This document shows, piece after piece, positions 8,101 through 17,078 of a stretch of 64,000 nt of DNA (positions within the stretch are counted from its first letter, which is position 1; each line of letters opens with the position of its first letter). The notes under the pieces were generated by a model. The model had not been told where the DNA came from. It was given only the letters and a program-made list of their open reading frames with translations, and ran no database searches. Both the position numbers and the translations under genes were made by a program. This DNA is from JAFAZJ01 sp964437145 (lineage in GTDB: Bacteria > Pseudomonadota > Alphaproteobacteria > Reyranellales > Reyranellaceae). The DNA is taken from positions 1 through 64,000 of the forward strand of contig CAYTFW010000008.1 of NCBI GenBank assembly GCA_964437145.1, written 5' to 3'.

Positions 8101-8238
8101 GCAACGTCCTCACGCCAGTGAACGGTCTTGCCGACAATCCAGGGCCTTCCGACCCTTTGCTCCATTACCAGTTGATGATCGCATGAGACACGCCGCTTCG
8201 GCAAGCGCAGGTTCTCCGCTGCGGGAAAGAGCGCGCGC

Positions 8239-10149
8239 ATGTGCGGCATAGCGGGCCTGTTCTACCCCTCCCGTCCCCTGGTTCCGCCGCTGGGCCGCTT
8301 GCGGGCGATGACCGAGGCGCAGCGGCATCGCGGTCCGGACGGCGATGGCTTCCACGCGGAGCCGCATCTCGGCTTCGGCCACCGGCGACTGGCCATCGTG
8401 GATCCGACCGGCGGGGCGCAGCCCATGGCCACGGAAGACGGGGCGGTGGTCGTCGTCACCAATGGCGAGATCTACAATCACGAGGCGCTGCGCCGGACAC
8501 TCGAGGCGCGCGGCCATGTCTTCCGCAGCCGCTCCGACACCGAGGTGCTGCTGCATGGCTGGCGGGAATGGGGCGAGGAGATGCCGGCTCGGCTGGTCGG
8601 CATGTTCGCGTTCGCGCTGTGGGACCGGCGGACAGGGCAGCTGCTGGTGGCGCGTGACCCGCTGGGCGAGAAGCCGCTGCACTACGCCTGGCTACCGGAT
8701 GGCGGTTTCGCCTTCGCCTCGGAAATCGGCGGGCTGACGGCGCTGCCCGAGCTGCCGCGCGGTCTCGATCCGGTGGCGTTGGACGATTTCCTGGCCCTTG
8801 GCTACGTGCCGGAGCCCGCGACCATCCATGCCGCTATCCGCCGCCTGCCGCCGGGGCACCAGATGCTGCTCGGCGTGGGCAAGGCGAAGGCTAGCCCGCG
8901 GCGCTTCTGGGCGCCGCCGCGCGCGGCCGTCGCCGGCGGCGGCGACGCCGTGGAGGAATTGCGGCGGCGCCTCGATGCCGCCGTTCAGGCGCGATTGATG
9001 GCCGATGTGCCGCTCGGCGCCTTCCTCTCGGGCGGTATCGATTCCGGCGTGGTGACCAGCCTCGCCGCGATGGCAACGGGCCAGCCGCTCGCCGCCTTCA
9101 CCATTGGCTTCGCCGGCGCGGCCGACGAACGGCCGGACGCCGCGCTGGTGGCCGAGCGTTACGGCATGCGCCACGTCACCGAGGATGGCGCGGCGGTTGA
9201 TTACGTCGCCATGGCGCGCGAGATCCCGCGCCTGTTCGGCGAACCCTTCGGCGACCATTCCGCCGTGCCGACCCTGGCGGTCGCGCGTCTGGCCCGGCGC
9301 CATGTCACGGTGGCCCTGTCGGGCGATGGTGGCGACGAGGTGTTCGCGGGCTATCGCCGCTATCGCTTCCACATGATGGCCGAGGCGGCGCGGCGGCTGC
9401 TGCCAGCCGGGCTGCGGCGTGGCGCGGTGGGCGCGCTGGCCCGCGCCTATCCGAAGCTGGACCGGGCGCCGCGCTGGCTGCGCGCCAAGACGACGCTGAC
9501 CGAGATCAGCCTGGACAGCGCGCTGGGCTATTACGGCACGGTCTGCAAGCTGGCCGAGGAAAAGCGCCGGGCGCTGCTGTCGCCGGCGCAGCGCGCCGCG
9601 GTGGCGGGGCATGATCCCTCGGCGCGCTTCGCGTCGCTGATGGCGGAATGCGACCCCGAGGACTCGCTGCTGCAGGCGCAGTATGCCGACCTGCACACCT
9701 ATCTGCCGGGCGACATCTTGGCCAAGGTGGACCGCACCAGCATGGCCGTGTCGCTCGAGACTCGTCCGCCGTTGCTGGACCCCGACCTGGTCAGCTGGGG
9801 CATGGCGCTTCCGGCCTCGGCGAAGCTGCGCGGCGGTGTCGGCAAGCGCGTGCTGCGCGAGGCCGCCGCGTCGCTGCTGCCGGCCGCCCTGCTGAAGCGG
9901 CGCAAGCGCGGCTTCGCGGCGGATCTCAGCGGGCAGTTCCGCGCCGCGGCGCCGGAAATCCGGACGCGGCTGACGGGCGGTCCGATGGCCGAGAGCGGGC
10001 TCTTCGATCCGCAGGCGCTCGGGCGGATCGTGGATCAGCACGCCAGTGGTAACTTCGATAATACGCAAGTCATTTGGAATCTGCTTGTAGTTGAAGGATT
10101 TTTCGCGAACGAGCAATTGGGTTCGATGGCCAGTCGCCGCGTCGCTTGA
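8239..10149 (+). CDS. Asparagine-synthase-type amidotransferase of EPS/XrtA loci
   Basis: 636 residues. An N-terminal class II glutaminase starts MCGIAG (nucleophile Cys2), with RHRGPDG, GHRRLAIVD and NGEIYN. A synthetase domain with the PP-loop SGGIDS near residue 265 follows. The enzyme is expected to transfer glutamine-derived ammonia to a carboxylate with ATP. Members of this branch occur in exosortase A-associated EPS clusters (TIGR03108-like), where they probably amidate a uronic acid or peptide group rather than free aspartate; that is inference. The start is fixed by the Met-Cys requirement. Confidence 0.88.
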   Translation: MCGIAGLFYPSRPLVPPLGRLRAMTEAQRHRGPDGDGFHAEPHLGFGHRRLAIVDPTGGAQPMATEDGAVVVVTNGEIYNHEALRRTLEARGHVFRSRSDTEVLLHGWREWGEEMPARLVGMFAFALWDRRTGQLLVARDPLGEKPLHYAWLPDGGFAFASEIGGLTALPELPRGLDPVALDDFLALGYVPEPATIHAAIRRLPPGHQMLLGVGKAKASPRRFWAPPRAAVAGGGDAVEELRRRLDAAVQARLMADVPLGAFLSGGIDSGVVTSLAAMATGQPLAAFTIGFAGAADERPDAALVAERYGMRHVTEDGAAVDYVAMAREIPRLFGEPFGDHSAVPTLAVARLARRHVTVALSGDGGDEVFAGYRRYRFHMMAEAARRLLPAGLRRGAVGALARAYPKLDRAPRWLRAKTTLTEISLDSALGYYGTVCKLAEEKRRALLSPAQRAAVAGHDPSARFASLMAECDPEDSLLQAQYADLHTYLPGDILAKVDRTSMAVSLETRPPLLDPDLVSWGMALPASAKLRGGVGKRVLREAAASLLPAALLKRRKRGFAADLSGQFRAAAPEIRTRLTGGPMAESGLFDPQALGRIVDQHASGNFDNTQVIWNLLVVEGFFANEQLGSMASRRVA

Positions 10150-10273
10150 GTATTGCTGGGGCCACCCCGGATCGTCAGGCAGGCTCTGTGTTCGGAATTT
10201 GACAGCAATCTGGATGCGGCCGTAAGCGAGCAAGCTCGCCGTCGTCATCCTGGTTAGCCTAAGGGAACAGCTC

Positions 10274-10603
10274 TTGACGGAACGTACTCTCGTGATGGGT
10301 GCTGGGCTCGCAGGTGCAACCTATGAACGTGAACGCGCTGAGAGTAGCCATCTAATCGACGTTATCGATCGCCGGGGACATATTGGCGGGAATGTATTTT
10401 GCGAGACGCAGGACCATGGCATCCGGGTGCACCGAGACGGCCAGCATCTTTTCCACACGAACTACGAACGTGTGGTTGAATGGCTGAGGCAGTTCGGAAA
10501 ACGCTTGCTTCGCACGCATTGCGTTTGTGCACTGCGGCTTGGCAGTCAGCCTGTCGTGCCGCTGCCGATCAACCGGCGAACCATCAACGAGGCTTTGCCA
10601 TGA
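10274..10603 (+). pseudogene. Truncated duplicate of the glf 5' end
   Basis: 109 codons matching the first third of the intact UDP-galactopyranose mutase at 13051-14187: MGAGLAGATYERE versus VGAGFAGATYARE, VIDRRGHIGGN identical, GIRVHR-GQHLFHTNYERVVEWLR, and PLPINRRTIN identical. It has lost conserved residues such as the Y-G-P after VHR and drifts out of similarity around LLRTHCVCALRL before PVVPLPINRRTIN resumes. It then stops. The upstream bases also match (GCTCTTGACG), so the promoter-proximal DNA was copied too. The fragment ends exactly on the ATGA that starts the next glycosyltransferase. A functional mutase is not possible. Confidence 0.85.
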
Positions 10604-11562
10604 GCGGGCGCAGCGAGAAAGGGTTGAACGGGCCAGCCGCCGACATCGCCCTGTCGGTCTGCGTCTGTACTTACAACCGGGCGGATGATCTGGCCTTCGC
10701 GCTGGAGAGCCTGGCGCGGTTGCGCGTGCCCCAAGGACGGGGCGTGGAGTTCATCATCGTCGACAATGCTTCGACCGATACCACGCCTGCGGTGCTGAGC
10801 GCCGCCGCGGCGCGCTTTCCTTTCCCCCTGAAGACCCTGCGAGAGCCGATTCGCGGATCGGGCGCGGCTCACAACTGCGCGCTCCAGCACGCCCGTGGCG
10901 AGGTGATCGCCTGGACCGACGACGATTGCGTGCCGGCCGAAGACTGGATCGAGCGTATTCTTGCGCACTTCGACGCCGATCCCACGCTGGAAATCTTGAC
11001 AGGGCGCATCGAACTGTACGACCAGTCCCACTACCCCATCACCATCAACACGTCGCTCGAGCCGGCGAACACCAATTCTGTCCTCGGCGCCAACATGGCG
11101 TTCCGACGTCGGCTGCCCGAGCGTATTGGCGTCTTCGATCCGCGCTTCGGCGCCGGGGCGCCACTGCGGGCGGCAGAGGACGCGGAGTTCGCCTTCCGCG
11201 CGCTGCGCGGAGGCAGCCGCATCGCCTACACGCCGGATGTGCTTCTGTATCACAACCACAAGCGCGTCACCCATGACCAGGTGATGCGGCTGCGGCGCAA
11301 TTACATACACGGGGAAGGGGCGATGCTGATGAAGCATCTCCTGGCCGGCGACAGCACAGCGGCGCGGCGATTCTATTGGAACATCCACAGCATCATCGGC
11401 CATATCTTTCGCCCGTTACCCGCGATTCCCGCCCGCGCCGACAACGCGAAGCTGCTCCTGGAGTTCTTTGCTGGCGCGCTAAAGTATTTGCGCTTCAGCC
11501 TGCCTTGGACGCGGTTACCCGGGCAGGAGCCCCGTGGCCGAGGCGCCGGAGGTGTGGCATGA
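10600..11562 (+). CDS. GT2-family glycosyltransferase
   Basis: 320 residues with a GT-A fold. It starts ALSVCVCTYNRADD (near residue 17), with the nucleotide-binding VDNAST and a DDD triad (AWTDDDCVP near 105). A late acidic E-D pair (AAEDAEF) fits the catalytic base of inverting GT2 enzymes, and basic C-terminal helices probably contact the membrane. The ATG at 10600 overlaps the stop of the glf remnant. Sugar specificity unknown. Confidence 0.88.
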   Translation: MSGRSEKGLNGPAADIALSVCVCTYNRADDLAFALESLARLRVPQGRGVEFIIVDNASTDTTPAVLSAAAARFPFPLKTLREPIRGSGAAHNCALQHARGEVIAWTDDDCVPAEDWIERILAHFDADPTLEILTGRIELYDQSHYPITINTSLEPANTNSVLGANMAFRRRLPERIGVFDPRFGAGAPLRAAEDAEFAFRALRGGSRIAYTPDVLLYHNHKRVTHDQVMRLRRNYIHGEGAMLMKHLLAGDSTAARRFYWNIHSIIGHIFRPLPAIPARADNAKLLLEFFAGALKYLRFSLPWTRLPGQEPRGRGAGGVA

Positions 11563-11601
11563 GCAGCCGCCGCCGTTCTGAGGAGCCGTCGGGACACGCC
11601 T

Positions 11602-12843
11602 ATGCCTAGGGAGCAAAGGTCCCCGATCCGAGTGTTGACGTGCCTGCACACTCTCGAAGTCGGCGGCAGCCAGATCGTCGCGATTGAGCTCGCGGCCTCC
11701 ATTGCCAGGATGGGCTATGAGGTCCTGATCTATGGGCCCCAGGGCGACCTCGTCGATATGATTCGAGACCTGGGTCTCGAATTCATCGAGGCCCCTGCCC
11801 AGATGACGAAGAACAGGCGCGAGTTGTCCGTCGGGGTGGCGCTGGACGTATGGAGAGTCGCGCGTCGTCGACGTATTGATCTCATTCACACCTACGAATT
11901 CTCGCCCATCATGGACGCGATGTATGGGGCGCACCTGCTGCGCGGCACACCCATCGTGATGAGTGTTCTGTCGGTCTTCTCGGCGCATTGGGTACCGACC
12001 CACCCTCCGCTGATCCACTGCACCGCGGAGATGGTCGCCGAGGCGCGGCGATCTCGGCCTTGGGTCGAGCATTTGGAGATACCGATCGACACTGTCGCCA
12101 ACGCCCCGGTGGCGGACGCGACCGCGGCGCGAGCCCGGTTTGGAATTGCCCCGGACGAGATAGCCGTGATGGTAGTCTCGCGGCTGGCTCCCGATCTAAA
12201 GCGGGAAGGAATCCTTTCGGCGATCGAGGCGGTCGGTCGCCTGACCGAGCGGTTTCCGAGACTGCGGCTCTTCGTCGTGGGTGATGGGCCATCGCGACCG
12301 GAGATCGAAGGCCTCGCTGCCTCTACCAATGCTCGGATCGGCCGAGAGGTGGTGACGTTGACTGGAACGCTGATGGATCCGAGGGATGCTTATGCCGCTT
12401 CCGACATCATGTTGGGCATGGGTAGCTCGGCGCTGAAGTCGATGGCCTTTGCAAAGCCGCTTATCGTCCAGGGCGAACGTGCGTTCTGGAAGTTGGCGGA
12501 GCCGGACACAGCTGGACTTTTCCTGCATCAAGGTTGGTATGGCCTCGGAGACGGCGGCGACGGAAGCAAATTGGTGGAAAGCATTCTGGAAGATTTGATC
12601 AAGTCACCGGAACGTTGGAAGGAACTCGGCACCTTTGGGCGGGATCTGGTCACGACGAGGTTCAGTCTCGAGGCTGTCGCCAAGCAACAGGAAGGAATCT
12701 ATCGTGATGCGTTGCGTCGTCGGCCAGGTCTGGTTCAGCGACTCTCGGGAGTTGCCCGGGCTACGGCGCGGTATTTCATGTTGTCGGCTCGCGCTTCCTG
12801 GCGGCGACGCCGCGCCTATGGCGAAGCGCCTCGATCCGCGTGA
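11602..12843 (+). CDS. GT4-family glycosyltransferase
   Basis: 413 residues. The GT-B N-terminal motif VLTCLHTLEVGGSQ (glycine-rich loop) is near residue 10, with HTYEFSP in the N-domain. VVSRLAPDLKREG, VVGDGPSRPEIE and a degenerate EX7E region (GMGSSALKSMAFAKPLI) follow in the C-domain. Base composition and codon use look less GC-rich than in the flanking genes, which suggests that the 10.2-15.1 kb block was acquired separately. A strong hairpin follows the gene. Confidence 0.85.
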   Translation: MPREQRSPIRVLTCLHTLEVGGSQIVAIELAASIARMGYEVLIYGPQGDLVDMIRDLGLEFIEAPAQMTKNRRELSVGVALDVWRVARRRRIDLIHTYEFSPIMDAMYGAHLLRGTPIVMSVLSVFSAHWVPTHPPLIHCTAEMVAEARRSRPWVEHLEIPIDTVANAPVADATAARARFGIAPDEIAVMVVSRLAPDLKREGILSAIEAVGRLTERFPRLRLFVVGDGPSRPEIEGLAASTNARIGREVVTLTGTLMDPRDAYAASDIMLGMGSSALKSMAFAKPLIVQGERAFWKLAEPDTAGLFLHQGWYGLGDGGDGSKLVESILEDLIKSPERWKELGTFGRDLVTTRFSLEAVAKQQEGIYRDALRRRPGLVQRLSGVARATARYFMLSARASWRRRRAYGEAPRSA

Positions 12844-12916
12844 CACCTGCCCGGGATCTGGAAGTGTGGCTCCGTATGGCTGCTCATCGCGATATTGGCG
12901 CGGCCGCGGTGTGGCC

Positions 12917-12946
12917 GGCGGGCGCCGTTCCGTCGGGGCGCCCGCC
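12917..12946 (+). terminator. Strong hairpin after the GT4 gene
   Basis: A perfect 10-bp stem, GGCGGGCGCC (12917-12926) with GGCGCCCGCC (12937-12946), has a 10-base loop. No T-run follows, so it may be a weak or factor-assisted terminator, or an RNA-stabilising hairpin between two transcription units. Confidence 0.5.
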
Positions 12947-13050
12947 GCTGGACGAATTTCGAAGCGCAATGAAGCGCGTCGACCGTTACTTCCGCCGTTG
13001 ACCCTCGTGAGGCGCCCTGTGCTCTCTGCCGGATGCGAAAGGACGAGCTC

Positions 13051-14187
13051 TTGACGAAACGTGTTCTCGTAGTCGGGGCGGGGTTCGCAGGTGCCACTTA
13101 TGCCCGTGAACTCGCCGAGGGCGGCTTTCTGATCGATGTTATCGACCGCCGGGGACATATTGGCGGCAACGCATTCGATGAGACGCTCGACAATGGAATC
13201 CGGGTGCACCGCTACGGCCCGCATCTTTTCCATACGAACAACGAGCGGGTGGTCGAATGGCTGAGGCCGTTCGGCGAGTTTGCGGCGTACAAGCACCGCG
13301 TTACCGCCCTGCTGCCTAATGGTCGGACCCTCGTGCCGCTGCCGATCAATCGGCGAACCATCAACACGGTATTCGGCCTTGAATTGCGGGACGAGGCTGA
13401 AGTGCGCGCGTTCCTCGCCAGCCAAGCGGTGAGATGTGAGAATCCCCGCAATGCCGCCGAATACCTCGCCTCCCAGATCGGCACGGAACTGACCGACCTG
13501 TTCTTTCGACCGTATACGAAGAAAATGTGGGCGCTTGATCTGGAGGATGTCGACGTCTCGGTGGTGAAGCGGATTCCCCTGCGGTTTGATGACGAAGACC
13601 ACTACTTTCCAGCTGACAAGTTCCAGATGATGCCTCGAGATGGCTACACCGCGATGATCATGCGGATTCTGGACCATCCCAGGATCAAGGTCATGGTCGC
13701 TACGCCGTTCGAAAGAGCGTTCCTCGCCGACTATCATTTCTGCTTCAATAGCATGCCGATCGACGAGTACTTCGACGCCGCCTACGGCCCGTTGCCCTAC
13801 CGCTCGATTCGCTTTCACCATCGGGAGGAGCCGTTCGAAGGCGGCATTGGCGAAACGTCCGTGGTGAATTTCACCGACACGTCGCGCTTCACCAGGCAGA
13901 CCGATTGGAGCCGGATCCCTTGCCATGTACAGCGCCACACCGGGCGGAAGACGCTCACCAGCGAGGAGCCGTGCGACTACACGGAGAACAATCTAGAACG
14001 CTATTACCCCGTGAAGACGTCCGATGGCCGCTATCAGGCGATCTATGAAAAGTACAAAGAACTGGCCAGTCGCGAGCCGCGGCTGCATTTCATCGGGCGG
14101 TGTGGTACATACCAGTATCTCGACATGGATCAAGTAATCAACCAATCGCTGCTCGGTGTTCGCAAATGGTTAGCAAGCCGAGCTTAG
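13051..14187 (+). CDS. glf: UDP-galactopyranose mutase
   Basis: 378 residues from the TTG start. A flavoenzyme that converts UDP-galactopyranose to UDP-galactofuranose. The FAD-binding Rossmann motif VVGAGFAGA is at the N-terminus, then VIDRRGHIGGNAFDE and the substrate-side motifs GPHLFHTN and PYTKKMWALD. The C-terminus contains NLERYYPVKT and the FAD motif FIGRCGTYQYLDMDQ. A TTG start at 13051 has a well-spaced AAAGGA site, and this context is conserved in the duplicated fragment at 10274. An ATG at 13033 lacks one. The following gene overlaps by 22 bases and looks like a galactofuranosyltransferase, so Galf is probably part of the polymer. Confidence 0.95.
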   Translation: MTKRVLVVGAGFAGATYARELAEGGFLIDVIDRRGHIGGNAFDETLDNGIRVHRYGPHLFHTNNERVVEWLRPFGEFAAYKHRVTALLPNGRTLVPLPINRRTINTVFGLELRDEAEVRAFLASQAVRCENPRNAAEYLASQIGTELTDLFFRPYTKKMWALDLEDVDVSVVKRIPLRFDDEDHYFPADKFQMMPRDGYTAMIMRILDHPRIKVMVATPFERAFLADYHFCFNSMPIDEYFDAAYGPLPYRSIRFHHREEPFEGGIGETSVVNFTDTSRFTRQTDWSRIPCHVQRHTGRKTLTSEEPCDYTENNLERYYPVKTSDGRYQAIYEKYKELASREPRLHFIGRCGTYQYLDMDQVINQSLLGVRKWLASRA

Positions 14188-15107
14188 ATAGCGCCGGCGC
14201 AGACGTCGCGAACGTTCGGGTCTGCGCGGTCGTGGTGACGTACAACCGCAAGGCCTTGCTGCGCGAATGCCTGCGCTCTCTCGAGAGCCAGACACGCCGG
14301 CCGGACGCCATTCTTGTGGTCGACAATTGCAGCACCGATGGAACCGACGCGATGCTCGCGGAGGAGTTCGGGCATCTGTCGCCTCTGCGCATGCGGACGA
14401 ACACCGGCGGCGCTGGTGGTTTTCACGAGGGCATGAAGAAGGCCTACGAGCAGGGCTTCGAGTGGATTTGGGTGATGGACGACGACGTCGAAGCCGTCCC
14501 AGGCGCTTTGGCCAGCCTGCTGGAGTTCCAGACCCTATCGGAATTCATTCATCCTCGCCGCGTCAGTGATAAAGGCGAACCGTTTCCATGGGAGGGGGTG
14601 CTGGATCCCACCAGCGGTGGCAAGAAGGCGTTTCCCGCCGACGTCTCCTTCGAGAACGGCCGGACTTGGATTCCCGTGAACTACGGGTGTTTCGAGGGCG
14701 CGCTGATTCATCGCCGCGTCGTCGAGCTCATCGGCTTCCCCGACAAGCGCTTCTTCATAATGGGCGACGACCAAATCTATGGCTTTCAGGCTTCGCGCTA
14801 CACCAATGTTATATATGTCGACAGAGTGTGCTTCCGACGAAAGCTGGCCTTTTCCGCTGAGATGACGGAGAACAAGTCCTATCTTACGTTCAGAAATCGA
14901 TTCTTGACCTACGAGCACTTCAAGTCTTCGGCGTTGCCGATGTCGCGCAGCGCCTTCTGGTTCCAGAATTTGCTTTTGGTGACGTGGTACATTCGAACAA
15001 TCAGACCACGCTCCCCGCTCAACTACTGGCGCAATCTTCGTGGTATGCTGAGCGGCATGTGGGACGGCGCGAGAGGTCGTTACGGTGCGCCCCCATGGAT
15101 TCGATGA
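14166..15107 (+). CDS. GT2 glycosyltransferase, galactofuranosyltransferase-like
   Basis: 313 residues. VCAVVVTYNRKALLRECL near the N-terminus, VVDNCSTDGT, then GGAGGFHEGMKKAYEQG and the donor/metal site WVMDDDVE. This combination (N-x-GGAGGF-x-G followed by DDD) is typical of GlfT-type and related rhamnosyl/galactofuranosyltransferases. The ATG at 14166 overlaps the end of glf, which ties it to UDP-Galf. It could also use dTDP-rhamnose, but no rml genes are in the window. Confidence 0.83.
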   Translation: MVSKPSLDSAGADVANVRVCAVVVTYNRKALLRECLRSLESQTRRPDAILVVDNCSTDGTDAMLAEEFGHLSPLRMRTNTGGAGGFHEGMKKAYEQGFEWIWVMDDDVEAVPGALASLLEFQTLSEFIHPRRVSDKGEPFPWEGVLDPTSGGKKAFPADVSFENGRTWIPVNYGCFEGALIHRRVVELIGFPDKRFFIMGDDQIYGFQASRYTNVIYVDRVCFRRKLAFSAEMTENKSYLTFRNRFLTYEHFKSSALPMSRSAFWFQNLLLVTWYIRTIRPRSPLNYWRNLRGMLSGMWDGARGRYGAPPWIR

Positions 15108-15412
15108 GCGGCGCGTGTTCCGCCCCCGAACCTTGGATCACGCGGGGTTGTCGTCTCCAGACGCGCTCCGACAGACGAACGGGCGCGTGGGTGTTCTACA
15201 CGTCTTCCCCGTCCGGGCGTCGGCGGTGCGGAGGTTGCGCCACGCCGCGTCGCCGGAGCCGTGCGCGCGTTCAATGAGGGTCTCTGTGGCGCGCAAGGAG
15301 TGGGTTAGCGCGGGGCGGAGGCGATCCGTGCCGCGCCACGGCCAGTGGGCGACCTGCCGGCGCGCCTGGCGCCAATCGGCGGGGTCGCTGGTGCGACGGG
15401 CGGGGTTCTAGC
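15108..15412. other. Intergenic gap with no supported gene
   Basis: 305 GC-rich bases between two glycosyltransferase genes. Open frames exist only because stop codons are rare at this composition; none has a ribosome-binding site and recognisable motifs. It may be decayed coding sequence. Confidence 0.5.
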
Positions 15413-16567
15413 GTGCGTATTCTTTACAGCCATCGCATCCAGTCCCGTGACGGAATGGGCGTGCACATCGAGTCACTGGTCGCCGCGCTGCGCGCCGCCG
15501 GGCACGAGGTCCGCGTCGTCGGCCCGCCGGCCTACGACTCGGTGGCGCTGGGCGGCGAGAGTCCGGCCATTTCGCGCATTCGCCGCCTGCTGCCCGGGGC
15601 ACTGAGCGAGTTGGCGGAGATGGCCTACGGCCTGGTCTCCACCATGCGGCTGGCACGCGCCGCTCGGCGCTTCCGTCCGGATATCGTCTATGAGCGCGCC
15701 AACCTTTTCCACGTCGCAGGAAGCTGGACGGCGTGGCGTCACGGCGTGCCGCTGCTGCTGGAAGTGAATTCGCCGCTTGCCGAGGAACGCATCCGCTTCA
15801 GTGGGCTGCGGCTGAAGCGCCTGGCCCATGCCGCGGAGCGCTTCGTCTGGCGCCGTGCGGACGTCGTATTGCCGGTAACCGAGGTGCTGGCTGGCTACGT
15901 GACGGCGGCGGGCGTGCCACGCACGCGCATCGCGGTAGTGCCGAACGGCATCGATCTCGGGGATTTCGCTGAGCTTCCCTCGAGGGTGCCGGGCGAGGCG
16001 GTGCAGCTCGGGTTTGTCGGCTTCGTGCGCCACTGGCACGGGCTCGACCGCGTGCTGCGGGGGCTTGCCGCCTGGCAGGGCACACCGCGTCTCGACCTCA
16101 CGGTGGTGGGGGACGGGCCGGCGCGCGCCGACCTCGAATCCCTCGCCGCGGAGCTCGGACTGGCTGACCGCGTGCGCTTCACCGGTCTTGCGACGCGGGA
16201 GGAGATCCCGCGTCTGGTAGCCAGCTTCGACATCGCGCTGCAGCCAGCCTCCGTGGCCTATGCCTCGCCGCTGAAGCTGTTCGAGTACATGGCGGCAGGG
16301 CGGGCCATCATCGCTCCCGACCAGCCCAACATCCGCGAGGTGCTGGAGCAGGGCCGTACCGCCTTGCTGTTCGACCCGGCCAACCCCGAGGCGATGTGGC
16401 AGGGCATCGAGACCCTGGCGCGGGATGCGGAATTACGCGCACGCATCGGCGCCGCGGCGCGGGAGGAAGTGCTGCGGCGGGACTTCACGTGGGCGGGCAA
16501 CGCACGCCGTGTCGCCGCGCTGGCCGAAGACGCGCTGGATAAGCGAAGGACGGGACCACCGACATGA
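15413..16567 (+). CDS. GT4-family glycosyltransferase
   Basis: 384 residues. GTG start followed by RILYSHRIQSRDGMG (glycine loop of a GT-B N-domain), YERANLFHVAG, LEVNSPLAEER and VPNGIDLGDF. The C-domain has FVGFVRHWHGLD, VVGDGPARADLE and a GT4 donor region SPLKLFEYMAAGRAI. It probably acts on the lipid-linked repeat unit. No sugar specificity can be read. Confidence 0.9.
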   Translation: MRILYSHRIQSRDGMGVHIESLVAALRAAGHEVRVVGPPAYDSVALGGESPAISRIRRLLPGALSELAEMAYGLVSTMRLARAARRFRPDIVYERANLFHVAGSWTAWRHGVPLLLEVNSPLAEERIRFSGLRLKRLAHAAERFVWRRADVVLPVTEVLAGYVTAAGVPRTRIAVVPNGIDLGDFAELPSRVPGEAVQLGFVGFVRHWHGLDRVLRGLAAWQGTPRLDLTVVGDGPARADLESLAAELGLADRVRFTGLATREEIPRLVASFDIALQPASVAYASPLKLFEYMAAGRAIIAPDQPNIREVLEQGRTALLFDPANPEAMWQGIETLARDAELRARIGAAAREEVLRRDFTWAGNARRVAALAEDALDKRRTGPPT

Positions 16568-16779
16568 GAGCGGCTTGATCCGCCCGCCCGTTCACCGTGT
16601 GAAGGATCGTTCGCTCGGGCATTGGCGCATTGAACGAGCCTGACGAATCGTTGACCAGAGAAGACCCATTGAATGCGACTTGAAGGCCTTATCGGCCAAG
16701 GTGACCACCGAAATTTCGCCGCCCCGGGGCGGCCCCCTTTCCGCTGATGCGGGCTTCAGCCGCTGCGGGATTGTAAGGA

Positions 16780-17074
16780 ATGAGAGGGGCTCGGCGCCGG
16801 GTTGGAATTCCGCGGCGGCATCGCCCGGAGCAGCGATCCTTTGAGTCTGTCACAAAAAAACTACGAATAGGTAGCTCTTATGAATGAGAGAGCGCGTCAG
16901 GACCTTACTGGGGAATCGATCTATACACGCGGCTCGAATCGACTTGCATGCACCCTGGATCGAAAACTAAAACCCGCTCGACAAGGCCAACCACGTCGAG
17001 AGGAGTGGTTTTTTCGCTGTTCTTGCGAGGTAATGTGAATATAGGCCCCCATGAGAAGAGTCCGGCGCCGGGTT
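16780..17074 (+). repeat. Imperfect 24-bp direct repeat, 271 bp apart
   Basis: Copies at 16780-16803 and 17051-17074 share ATGAGA followed by a purine-rich stretch and then CGGCGCCGGGTT (12 bases identical). The right copy ends four bases before the flippase start codon. It may mark an inserted or duplicated 271-bp segment. Confidence 0.45.
16989..17014 (+). terminator. Intrinsic terminator or attenuator
   Basis: AACCAC (16989-16994) pairs with GTGGTT (17005-17010) around a 10-base loop and runs into TTTTTT. It lies 65 bases upstream of the flippase gene, so it could end upstream transcription or attenuate the flippase transcript. Confidence 0.6.
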
Positions 17075-17078
17075 CGGT

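Larger units (their letters stand above)
16568..17078. other. 511-base intergenic region before the flippase
   Basis: No gene is supported. It contains a 16-bp perfect palindrome (GCCGCCCCGGGGCGGC, 16718-16733), a near-duplicate 24-bp motif (annotated separately), an A-rich patch near 16853 and a factor-independent terminator at 16989-17014. It is less GC-rich than its surroundings in the middle. Confidence 0.6.

Noticed and set aside
15085..15411. 108-codon frame between two glycosyltransferases
   Set aside because: It overlaps the end of the GT2 gene and is arginine-rich with no recognisable pattern.
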